Assembly: GCF_032854445.1 (NCBI RefSeq)
Contig: NC_088295.1
Location: forward strand, 32,723,385 to 32,787,384
DNA length: 64,000 nucleotides
DNA from: Liolophura sinensis
Taxonomy: Eukaryota; Mollusca; Polyplacophora; Chitonida; Chitonidae
Reading direction: 5' to 3'
Every line of letters begins with the position of its first letter. The stretch's first letter is position 1. Made by a program: the position numbers and the translations under genes. The notes beneath the pieces were generated by a model. That model saw only the letters and a list, made by a program, of their open reading frames with translations. It was not told the origin of the DNA and did not search any database. Below are positions 1 to 12,800 of this stretch, in pieces.

Positions 1-49
1 GTATTTCTGTCAACACTTCACCTTGGCAACACGCACTCCCTGCAGATAT
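1..49 (-). CDS. Possible further exon at left edge
   Basis: On the minus strand a good polypyrimidine tract and acceptor (TATCTCTCACACAG) lie at 50-63, followed by open sequence to the edge in one frame. It could be the next exon of the FN3 gene. Too short to recognise. Confidence 0.25.
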   Translation of the reverse strand, partial: MSAGSACCQGEVLTEI

Positions 50-543
50 CTGTGTGAGAGATAGACAAACTTTTATGACTTTCATAATCAGCTAACCAAG
101 ATGAGTTTTCAACTTGTTCGGACAAAGGCTTGAGCTGCAATTATTATTAACCACAGTTAATTTTGCAACAATACACTGGCTTGACAGGTGTTGTTTTGAC
201 AGATTTCAAAATGATTGACATTGTCCATGAAGTACATTTTCAAATGTACTTTATTGTTGTTGCACCTGCTGGTCTCTTTTAAACCAGCCAACATCTTGTC
301 TCCCTGATACTCTTGTTTGGTCTAGAAAAAAATTGTTACATGCGGTTTACAGATGTTCCATTTTAAATACCAGGAAATGGCTGAGCAGATTCAGGTTATA
401 GTGAATGTGGTGACATACACTTTAGCTAACAACCATGGGTATTTAAATACTGCTTTCAAAACACCTTTCTGAGACCAGCATGCAGAACTCTCAGAATCAC
501 ACAATATGCAAATTAATCAGAAGTAAAGTTTTAGGTCCTTTAC

Positions 544-875
544 TGTACACTGATATGGATTAAATTTTTTGGAACAAATGGTAAAATGTCAGGATATTGG
601 TTTTCACTGCTGAAATTTCTGACAGCCTGACGAGTAGCTCCAGTTAGATTTCTAACTAATAAAAAGTTCTGGTTGTCAGGCCAGTAACTTGAAATTCTTA
701 CATTTTCCAAAGCAGCTTTTCCATCCCACACATGTAGCTGAATAATACTAGTACTTACTTCATAGGTATAATTCTTCTCAGGTTCAACAGACACTGTTTG
801 TGCGTAACGTGCTTCCCTGGATGGTGACCAGGGAAGGGTGAATACCGTCTCATTATCATATTGCATTCCAGACAG
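544..875 (-). CDS. FN3 domain, second half-exon with extended tail (3' boundary uncertain)
   Basis: Acceptor TTATATTTCAG at 876-877; phase 0 in. Encodes LSGMQYDNETVFTLPWSPSR and the F-strand NYTYEVSTS, then about 65 more open residues with sequons NLT and NFS, ending near VPKNLIHISVQ, which resembles the start of another FN3 domain. The exon could end at 544 (donor GTAAAG), or at 759 where a textbook GTAAGT lies after NYTYE. I favour the longer form because the F-strand continues past 759 and the frame stays open to 540. Confidence 0.65.
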
Positions 876-3800
876 CTGAAATATAACAAAAGGTCCAGGC
901 ATTCTGATAATGCTCGTTTACCAGATTCTGTACACAATAAATACTGTGTATTTTTCTGACTGGTGTTTTTCGCCATACTCAAAAGACTATTTCACTTATA
1001 TGATGGCGGCCAGCATTATGGTTTGAGGAGAACCTGGCAGAGTCCTGGGGAAACCCACAACCATTCACAGCTATAAATACTATAAAACAGATCAATAACC
1101 TTGCACAGTTACATGTAGATCCCAATCAAATCAACAGATAAACAAACAAACATCGTTGAAAATATCAGGCATGCCCTGTTAACTCAATACTGAGCTTTGT
1201 AGAACTAGAATTTGGGTTCTGTAGTCTCTGGCACCATATGACATGTATACTGTAAGTCATATGGTGTGTGTGAGATGAGATTATGCACAAGAGCATAGCA
1301 TCTTCCCTATATTTCTAATGTTACAATGATGCTGTCAATATACCAGTGGCATACCTTGTAGGTCAGAGTAAAGTTAGTGATGTTGGCGTTTCTGTCTCTC
1401 AGTAGCGGAGCCTTCCATGTAACATTCAGGCTGTGATACGTATCCTGTATTTGTCTGATTTCCAGCTGGGTCACTTTACCTGGAGCTAATCAAATATTTA
1501 CAGAAACATGAAAAAATATGTGACAAATTGAAGGAATTTTTATGGATTTTTATTCCTAGGCCAAAGGAAAAACACCTAAAGGAAATAAGTACATTCTGGA
1601 CAAACAGGCAGGTTGACAAATACTGTGGGACAATTACTCTGTTTTAATTATTATTTTGTTGTTTTTAATTATTCTCACAAAGCATGCAGAGAAGCATTGA
1701 CACTTAACTGATCATAAAGCCAGAGTGACCCTTCTGTTCGGGAACAAAACAGGTTGCACCTCTATCAATAGATCAAGGAAACTTACTCAAGTTACTTACT
1801 CAACTTAAATGTATATCCATGTTTTCTATGATGTTTTGTCTTACTAACCTGCTTCCAGTGTTCTAAATTCAGTTGTATATGTGGGTGGACCATTTCCAGC
1901 CTCTGTTGAAGCCATCACTCTAACTTTGTACAGCCAAAATTCTTCTAAATCGTCAATGGTCTCACATGTGCTAAAAAAACCTGAAATAAAGCTACAGTTT
2001 TAATATTCAGTTTGAAAGAAATAAGGTGAGGAAACTATGCTGCTTCCACCATCTGTTTTTGTCATACATGGACAAGTGGTTTTCAGTGATGGTACCTACA
2101 GTACATGGATAAGACTGTGTCATTGTCCTCACAAATGCTATTCACTGCTTGTTGTCGCAAAGTCCCAAAAACAAATTATGACAACTGAAGTGAACCTTTG
2201 TCCCTTACCCCTGTTAGAATATATATGTTCACATACAAATACATGTATATCATGTCTAAATTATCAGTTGAAATAATACATGTATTCACAGATGAATTCT
2301 GAGGCACTGAACTAAACTGAATAAAAATTTAAATGCAACACCCAATGTTTTGATAAAATTAACTACGTTATCAAATTCCTTTCAGTACAGTTTTTGAGGG
2401 ACTGCTGAGTCCATTTAATGCCTTAAATGGACTCTTAGTATTACATTTTCATAAATGATGAAAACAGACAGCTGATGGTAACGCTGAGTAAGGTTAGGAA
2501 ACAGAGGTGGGGTCAGTTTGGGAAATTCTACACAGGCGTCGTGCAGGGGTAAGGTTTATACCCTAGAGTGGTCTATGGGCTCTCAAATTTGCCTGTTGAG
2601 TCGATTCCGATCCATTTGAACTTAAATCTGGTTATTATGGAGCCCGACTGTTTCCTTAGCTGTGGCAGTATCTAGGCTGAAATGGTTGCGGAAGTGGAGG
2701 AGGGGAATATGAAAGTCTTGGTTGGGGGACATTACACGCTGTCGGCTCGCATGCGGGCGATTAGTTTGGGTGCCAAATTCTTCATGACGTCACCTGAGAT
2801 GACTTATCGTTAACACATTAACATTAAAGGCCCTGGGGACAACTCTAAGGGTCATGTCAGCGTCGAGCATAACGATGGCAAGCTCTCGTTTGTTTTGTGG
2901 CATCTATGGCATCGTGCCTTTTGACAGAACTTGTACTGTATTCGTGACCTTTTGTACACCTAAGGGTAAGGCGTGCCAATGAAGACCTTACGGATCACTG
3001 AATATAACTTGGGCAACACCTGTCTGATGGGTCAAAATGGTGAACTAGCTTAAAATCAACAACACTTTGGTTTTGGACAGTGGAATGTTTACTGGTGTAG
3101 GGTTTTGCTCCTGGCCATTCATCGGTACTACATTGACAAAAATCACACCATTATCTTGTGAAATATTGCAAAAACAAAAGTGTTGCGTTTGTATTTTTGT
3201 TCAGTATAGTTTCATATGATTGTACCATTATACTTGTCTTACCTTCACTCACTTATTTGAATTATACTCACACCATACTCTTTAATTTATCACTTGTATG
3301 ATGGCAGGAATAAATCCGGAGATACTTGTAAATCATTGACATTTGGCAAGTACTGACAAACTTTGTCACATGTGAGGTACAAATATGCACATTATACTGT
3401 TGACTGATGACTATACTAAGACAAGTATTCTTCACCAGACCTTAGAATACGCAAACAAGCCACACTAGCATTGTAGGCTACTTATTGTCACAAAGCAGTG
3501 AAAATATGCCATTACCTTTTTAAACTGACACTACTCACTATAGTAATTACTCCCTTAGTAATTACATTTGGGTATAATCAGGAGGCCATTACAGACTGAC
3601 TTATTTATTTATTTATTTGATTGGTGTTTTACGCCGTACTCAAGAATATTTGTGGGCGGAAACCGGGCATAGCCCGGAGGAAACAACCATCCACAGGTTG
3701 CTGAGAGACCTTCCCACTTACGGCCGGAGAGGAAGCCAGCATGAGCTGGACTAACTGTGTCGTATTGGTGAGAGGCTTCTGGGTCGCTACGCTGCGCTAG

Positions 3801-6800
3801 TGCGCTAACCAACTGAGCCACGGAGGCCCCTCACTTATACGATGGCCGCCAGCATTACTGTGGGAGGGAAACCGAGCAGAGCCCGGAGGAAACCCACAAA
3901 CATCTGTAGGTTAATTACATATTGGCATGGATCAGGCATCGACTATGCATGCCTTAATTAATACAATAGACCATTAAGCTGCTTAGCTGATGTGAATTCA
4001 TTAAACAAATGAAACAATTCTAAGAGAATACAGGATGACACTGTACAGTCACAAATCTGATCAATTCTCGAACCTGTTTTATGAAGCAGTCACAAACTTC
4101 AGGATCCTCTCCCAGATCCACCAGAGTCAGTGTGTAGTTTGTGGGAGGAGAGAAATTTTCTGATGGGCTCCAATAGACACTCACATTCTTAGCTTCGACC
4201 ATTGTCACTTTTGTGTTATATACTACTGATCTGACTTACCAGAGATAGCATGGTCTCTGTCTGGCTGTGGTCCTTCTCCCAAATCCACCAGAGTCATTGT
4301 GTAGTTTGTAGGACCAGGGAAAGGCGCTGGTGGACTCCAACATACATGCATATTCTTAGCTCTGACCACCGTCACACTTGTGTTCTTTATTACTGATCTC
4401 ACTTACCAATGATAACACGTGCCTGTCTGGTTGCGGTTTCTCTCCCAAATCCACCAGGGTCAGTGTGTAGTTTGTAGGACCAGGGAAAGGTTCTGGCAAA
4501 CTTCAACATACACTCACATTCTTAGCTCTGACCACCATCACATTTGTGTTCTTTATTACTGATCTCACTTACCAGCGATACCTTGCTCTTTGTCTCGCTG
4601 TGGTTCCTCTCCCAAATCCACCAGAGTCATTGTGTAGTTTGTAGGACCAGGGAAAGGTTCTGGTGGACTCCAACATACATGCATATTCTTAGCTCTGACC
4701 ACCGTCACACTTGTGTTCTTTATTACTGATCTCACTTACCAATGATAACACGTGCCTGTCTGGTTGCGGTTTCTCTCCCAAATCCACCAGGGTCAGTGTG
4801 TAGTTTGTAGGACCAGGGAAAGGTTCTGGCAGACTTCAACATACACTCACATTCTTAGCTCTGACCACCATCACATTTGTGTTCTTTATTACTGATCTCA
4901 CTTACCAGCGATACCTTGCTCTTTGTCTTGCTATTGTCACTCTCCCAAATCCACCAGGGTCAGTGTGTAGTTTGTAGGACCAGGGAAAGGTTCTGGCAGA
5001 CTCCAACATACATTCACATTCTTAGCTCTGACCACCATCACATTTGTGTTCTTTATTACTGATCTCACTTACCAGCGATAACTTTCTTCCTGTCTCGCTG
5101 TGGTCTCTCTCCCAAATCAACCACAGTCAGTGTGTAGTTTGTAGGACCAGGGAAAGGTTCTGGCAGACTCCAACACGCTCTGTCCGCTAGTCACAGTCAT
5201 ATTTGTGTTCTTTATTACTGACTTCACTTACCAGTGATAACTTTCTTCCTGTCTCACTGTGGTCTCTCTCCCAAATCAACCACAGTCAGTGTGTAGTTTG
5301 TGGGACCAGGGAAAGGTTCTGGCAGACTCCAACATACACTCACATTCTTAGTTCTGACCACCATCACATTTGTGTTCTTTATTACCGAGCTCACTTACCA
5401 GCGATAACTTGCCCTCTTTCTTTCTGTGATTTCTCTCCCAAATCCATCAGAGTCAGTGTGTAGCCTGTAGGACCAGGGAAAGGCTCTGGCCGACTCCAAC
5501 ATACACTCACATTCTTAGCTCCTTCCACTGTCACATTTATGCTTTTTATTTTAGATGGCACTACAAAAAAAAAACAAAACAAAAAAAAAACAAGAAATGA
5601 ATGCTCTAGATCACAGGGTAAAGATTGATAAATGAAATACCAATAGGCCTGCTCTGAATTACCTCCCTGTAATATACGACAGCGACTGTGACATAACGCG
5701 GGATTAGTTTTTGAGGAGTACTTTTTGAGAAATGGGACCTCGTCTATTGAAGCAAGTACTATGTAGTTTATGTTATGACAGTCACAAATATTTCCTAGAC
5801 AATGGCATGTACTAGACAACGGCATGTAAAAAAAAATAGACAGCATGATATCAGTCTTTAAGAGTCGCAGAAATGTAGAGAGATCTCAAATGAGGTTGAT
5901 GTTTTTCAGCTTAAAGGTATATAACCTTTGACAGAGTTCACCAAAGCTGTCTACTGTATTTAAATAGGGTCAGTATTTGTTAATTATCTCATAATGGATT
6001 AAAAAAATGCCTAATGTTTGTCCTGGTCTTCCAAAACAGGTTTATAAAATTAAAACTGTCTTAAAGCTCGGTCTTAACTAGCTTATGCCATTCGCCATAT
6101 TGTGAGGTGTCACCTAACCACAGCTTACTCCTACAGAGGCACCTCTTAAATGGAAGAGTGACCTCAAGGGAGGTAATTTCGTGCTGCCTTATTGTTTCTG
6201 TTAATCATCAAATATTAGTACGGTAATGTTATATGCTACATAGTATCTTGCTTTCACATCATAAAATCTCAAGGTAAATAATTTCTGGTCTGAAATCACA
6301 TTTTACCAAAATGTCATAAAGAATTTGTGTTCAGATTAGAGAGAAGGATATGTGTATGCTATTTAATCTTATGTTGGTTAGGGCCAAATGATAGGATATG
6401 TATAGTAAATTATAAAAATCTCATAAAAAAGCAGTAAAACTCTTTTCTGTTATCTCGCTGCCAGCTCAGGACAGTGTGTGAAAGTAACAGAGGGAAGATC
6501 TTTAGACCATTTTATCTAGCGAAATCAAGAAAAACAACGGCTTGTTACATGCAACAAACAACTTTTTAATAATGGTCTTGTCACCATTAATCTACCTAAC
6601 ACCAAAGGCACAAATGACACACATTTCCCTTGGGAGCTTCTGAAGTTCACAATCCTTCAATCAGCTCCTCAAGTACTTTATGTGAAACTTTTTTCCTGCT
6701 GCCTATGTTACAATAGATATGATCAACACTCGTCCAATCCTTTTGAGGGTTAAGTCACATGATATAGTTGGACTTCTCAATGAATGAAAGGATAGACTTG

Positions 6801-9800
6801 ATAAGGCCAAATGGTCAAGACCGAATGATCATCTCAGTAAAACTCCAAGAAAATTTCCTTTCAATAAGATCAGAGATATGGCCATCACAAAGAGAGACAG
6901 ACTGACAGATGGACTTATGGAACTTGACAACACTCCTTAGCACTTAGGATGATTAATATCTAGTAACTGATACCAGGCAAATGGAACATCCCGAACTAAG
7001 GTATCTTACCCTCAGGATTCGTTCTGACGGTCAGCGTAGCCGGATCAGGATTCTCACCTACACCTTCAGATTTCAGATACAGCTTCAGTGTATACTCAAT
7101 GTAAGGGAACAAGTCTGTGACATTGTACATGAAGTTCACCTGTTTTTTCCCAAATTTCTCACGACCCACACTTCCACAAGACCCTTGTGCTTGTTCCTGA
7201 GAGACAAATGAATAAAGTTAACGTAAGAATTATACGTAGTGAACTGCATGTAAAAAAAAACAAACAAAAAAAAAAACAACAAAAAACAACACCAACAAAA
7301 AAAAAACAACAACAAAAAAACCCCCAGCCAGACCAGAATTTAAATGTAGCAGCACTAAAACATATTTTCACATACACACATGTATGCAGCATTAGGGCAT
7401 TTCTGAAGAACTGTCTATCACCTTGGAAATTTGTATAATACTCTCAAAGGTATAATATCTTCCGTCTTTGGATATCACTGCACTGTATACACTATTTGCA
7501 CTGGAGGTTTCCATCCATTACAGTACTCACCATTGCATCCTGTTCTTCAAAATGAACCTCTTTCAAACAGTCATTTTCCTTGAACACTAGCAGGCGGAAA
7601 TTCTTTATATTGGTGTCGTTCCTTTCCCACATCAGCTCAAAACTCCGTGATGTTTTCGACTCTTTTGAGACCTTGAGTGGAGAAGGAGCTGTGGATTACA
7701 AAAGCAAAAATATTTTTGTTTAAAAAAAAACTTCTTTTGAGATCAACCACTGAAGACATGTCAAGTGTTCAAACAAACATTATTGATTACTTAGCATCAA
7801 TTTGTATCACAAGACATACAGTTGTGCCCACTTTGTTACAATGACCAAGCTATAGAGAGAAAATATTTATTGTATAATCCATCAAAATTAGTGAAAATAC
7901 ATTTTCTGTTCGCTAAACGTGTACCATTATTATACAAACATTAATACATGACCATATACATGCATACAGAATTGATTACTACTTGTATGTACCATAACAC
8001 TGCCATCTGAGTATGCTACTTGTATGTAGCGTAACACTTCCAATGGAGTATGCTACTTGTACGGGGCTTAACACTGCCAATGGGGTATGCTTGTTTCTGC
8101 ACCTGAATGGAAATGTACAACACTTACACAGCTCTACATCATATGTCAGAGAGTTTGAGGAGTTAACCTTGTTAGACTGGGCCTTCAGCATCAGGTGATA
8201 TAACCCAGACACCGGGGCATGCAAGACATAACTGTGATTCTTCTTATTCTGGTACGTAATCTCCTCTTGCCTAGAGAATCCATTTGGTCCAGTAACCATC
8301 AGGTAGAATTTGTCCACCAATCCTGTCCCGTTTGTCCACGTAAATGTGATTGTCTTTTTCGCAGAGGACGACTTACTTGACACATACACTGGTACACTAG
8401 GTGCTGAAAAACCCCAAAGGATTAGCATATATGAATAATGCTAAGTACAATGAATAATTAAAAGTGCATATAGATGTTAAAATCTTGAAACATTTTCAAT
8501 CCAAGAAGGGAATGCCTAACGTACATAAGCTGAGAGTTAATAATGATATCAGGAATTTGTAACGTAATTGTCAGCGTTCAGGATTACAATGTACCTTCAG
8601 TTTTCACTAATGATCATCTGACCTGACCCCTATAATAAAAAAGAAATCAATTTTGCCTGAATGGTACCTGAGAAAATAACAATTTTGGTGCATGAGCCAA
8701 TCAAATGATTAAATACATGTATTTAGTGAGAACATGGACTAACAAATTAGTGACACTGATATTTGTCTGCTGTATTTACAGTAACATGTATAAGCTAAGC
8801 TGGATATCAAGAAGAATTTCTGAGTTCAGAAACCAGTCAAACAATCCAGTCTAAAGTGCACATATCATTCTGAAGCCATTCCACAAAGCCTCAAATCTAC
8901 CCTGACAACTTGTTAAGTCTTCCACATTTTCCACGAGACACAAAAAAGCCATAAATTTGACTTCTTGTCAACAGATTCAAGTTCTCCTGACTGAACATTC
9001 ACAGAAGTCACAGGATTAAAGATAAAAAGTCAATACATTAGCCCTGGAGATAATGCTTGTAAGAAATACATGTATGTGATCTCTGATATCAAAGGTATAT
9101 CAAAGGGCATCATGCCCACGATGTCATCGGGGTGGCCTAGCTGTAATGTATTTGATATGGCTCAGTAGTTTAGGACTGAGATATAGCACTGCAAGATCCT
9201 ATGAACTTTAGCCTGAAGAAGTAGGTCCAAAAGCATGCTGACTGCACATTAGTTCACCAAATGTTATAAATATGTATGAATCAGTTCTGCCAGGCAGATG
9301 GACATCAAATGAGTATATAATAAAACTATGACAATGCCCTTCAGCTGTGTTGAATGTTAACCGCGTGTGCATTTTTGACGGAACGATTCCTTAAAAAATT
9401 GGGCTGACAGCTTGTCTCCATGACCTAGCCAACATTATGAAGAGCCGAGGAACACTTCCATGTCCTAGTCCGGAGAAATTCCATGTCCTAGTCTGGGGTT
9501 CAACCCTTACGCTGTGTGCCTCGTTGTTAGGAGTGGCTCTGTTCTTATTCCAGAGATACCACCCTTGAGAGATAATGTTTTTCAAAGACTTTCAAGAGCT
9601 TTCAAGAACTATAATGTCCTATATTAACCAGCACTTTCAATGACCACTAAGTCAACGTACAATCCGTCCCGTGAAATTTAAAGGCAGTACATAAGTAGGT
9701 ATTTTGATACATGATGTATACTGGATGTAGCTTATATGGAAGTCCAATATTTCAAACACAATACAATATGATATTTAACACTGAAAAATCAAGTACATGT

Positions 9801-12800
9801 ACTCATTGGGACCTTGTAATTCAGTGAGCCTTGTCTGACTCTCTTCCAAGTTGCCCAGTTACGCATTACTTGACACATTCAGTTTAAACAGAACCTTGAT
9901 ATAGTATTTGAACACAATAGAATACTATTAAAATAAGACACATCAGTGAGTGAGTAAGTGCTTCCAGTTTAACATCGTACTAAACAATTTTTCAGTCATA
10001 TGACAATGAAGGAATCCTGAGACTGCAGGTAATGTGCCTCCTTGTTGCAGGACAGATTTCCACCGCTCTTTTATCTAGTGCTGCTTCACTGAGACGACTT
10101 ACCGAAGGCAAGTAAGCCACCATGCCCGAGCCATTTTACTGATACGGGTCAACCAGTCGTTGCATCATTTCCTTAATGCTGAACGCCAAGCGAGGAAGTT
10201 ACAACTTCCTCTTTTAAGGTCTTAGGTGTGGCTTGAGGCAGGATTGACCCTGGATCTACCGCTCCCGAAGCGGGCTCTCTACCAACTGTGCTATCAGGGC
10301 CAGTAAAGATGTATTAAGTACAATGTTACTGGTACATGAACCACGTTTATCTTCATGCAAATTAAAAATTAAGAATAGATGCTTGGGAATCTCATTTTTA
10401 TAAACAACCATTCAAATTTTTGCATAGCACTTTCAGCATCAGAATCACCTTCATTATAATTTGTTATTTTCATAAATATACATGTAATAAACTCTTTCAT
10501 ACTATTTGTGAAATTTGTTGTTTCAATTGACATTTCCATATATGACATACATGTATGTTTTGTGAAAAATGCAATCTCTTATAAATACACAATGACCTCA
10601 CCTACAGTTTCAGGAATAACTGTTGGATGGACTATGGACTTGTAGTCATAAACTATATACAGTAGTCTAGGAGATTAACACTGCAGGTCAAATATGAGCT
10701 TTTGGCACCTAGTGTACTACATGCACAGTACTTAGTATTTTGGTAGCTGATATATCAGTCCATTTCAAACACAATACAACATAATATTAAACATTTAAAA
10801 AAACAAGTACTTTATCTCAAAACAAATTCTCTGTCAAAGACTTTCACAGCACTGATAACCTTTCAACAAAATTCAAGTGGTCTCAAGGCTTCCAAAAACC
10901 AGTGGGAATCTTATAACTGAATGGGTCACATCTGACTCTCTTTAGAACACTTCAGTTCTTATCTGCACCACATGGCATGTTCAGACAGAATCATGATATA
11001 GTGTTCAGAAAACTATTAATATAAGAAGTATAAAGCACTGTACAATGTTACATGAAAATAGTGGATAAAACAAAACCAAAATATCACATCTATATCCTTG
11101 CAGATTAAGACTTATAAAAAATACATTCTTGGGAACTTCACTTTTATAAATGACCATTTATATTGTTGTACAGTGCGTACACTCTGCATAAGAATCGGTG
11201 TCATTACGATTTGTTTTTTCCATATGTACATATAATTAACTCTCACACTATATTTAATTAGCGGCTTCATTTGTTATTTTCGGCAACATACATGACATAT
11301 GTTTTACGAATTTCTCAGATAAACCATATGTTCTCACCTACAGTTTTTAGATTACTCCAGTCACTAAGGCCACTGAACTTGGACCCCGATCTGGTGGACA
11401 CTTTGACAGTGTACTCTGCTCCTGGTGTTAGAGCTGGAGACAAATTAGACACAGTGATGGTTCTAATCGTTCCATTATTAACCCTCTCTGCAGTAACATC
11501 TTTTATCCATGATGACACTTGGGTTGATCCTCTATACAGCCGCACACGAAGCCCGTTATATTTACCAGCTGATAGGGTAACTTTCACCGTAACACTGCTG
11601 GTAGTGATGGACAGAATCTGGACACCAGAGGGAGTAGCTGGAGCTGAAATAACAACAAGTTTAGATGCAATCAAGATGTTCAGATCTGTCAACATATATA
11701 ATCTGTTCAGATCTGTCAACACAAGTGTGTTGCCTTTCATTCGTTCTTTCTTCTGGTTGACTGTTATTCTGATTTAGCCTCAGCTAGGTAGAAGTATCTG
11801 TTGACATACAACAGCTCCGTTGTTCTCAGCTTCTTTTCATAAACTTTGAGGGAAGTGACTGTGTAAATGAATTACTCTGAGGTACTAGTACTAAATCAAT
11901 GACGCAACTATTTGTCTCATGTTTCTTGAAGAACATTTTTTGGGATTAATTTCCAATTGTTTCATTCACACAGCCACTTCCATTAAAATTTTCATTTCCA
12001 TTTGATATTCGTTAAAGCCTTAAATCAGTGGCCCTGCATGTACATTGGGCACTTGCTACCCTTTTTGTTTAGAGGCAATGCCTTCACCCACGGAGGTTTG
12101 TGTGACATGTAGGCCACACAAGTTACAATAACTATGCTTCATGTAGGTGTGATAGTTTTGACATCATTATTTGTTTTCTTCTGATTTTAAGCTTTTAATA
12201 GCATTTAATGTTCTGAAGAGCGTATGATCCGATGACCAGCCAGGTTAATAGTCATAACTCCATCCACCTAACTAAATGTAGACACCCATAGCAGATATAT
12301 AATTTCTTACATAATCAATAGTTTAGAGGGCATATAAACATGAAGTGCTTTGTGAGGAAACAATCTTACATTTTCACTTGACATTAGTGACATTCTGCAT
12401 TCATGACAGCCTTTAATAGAGAGTCACCTCCACCAACACAAGAGTGGAACCAAAAGATTTCTAGATGACAGGAAAGAAAGCAACTAGTGTAAACCTATTC
12501 TAACTAATTAGGTAAGAAAAGTTTGGTTTGGCCTAAAATGACCAACACTGTTAATAAACTTCTGCTTCTGATATCTTAATCCTGAAAACTGACTCCAAGA
12601 AGACAGGGTGGGACAGGGAATTAAGACATCAATCACTCAGTAAGGTGCAGTGTGGAAAGTGACAAAAATACAGAAATTTAGTCATGGACTGTTAAAATGT
12701 TGAATGTACATGGACTATATTTATATTTGCCAGTAAAGCATGCACGGATTCATACCTAGAATCATTTGAACATGCATTGTACATCGGTTACTTTTGGTGG

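Noticed and set aside
753-758. GTAAGT as the end of exon 875
   Set aside because: Not excluded, but it would cut the FN3 F strand and the frame continues open beyond it, so the longer exon is preferred.
4544-5463. Three similar plus-strand open frames beginning MCSLLL
   Set aside because: Antisense shadows of the 167-bp FN3 half-exon array.
7159-7392. Cys/Phe-rich minus-strand open frame
   Set aside because: Translation of an A-rich tract in the intron next to exon 7010-7196.
10240-10302. tRNA-like sequence with A and B boxes
   Set aside because: It is the head of a SINE; no complete cloverleaf, and it is followed by the SINE body. Same reasoning for 3770-3830, 53120-53184 and 63433-63520.
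11271-11777. 168-codon plus-strand open frame, repeated at 15260-15766 and 24452-24946
   Set aside because: Antisense shadow of the FN3 exons; the minus strand gives the FN3 fold with exact splice sites.
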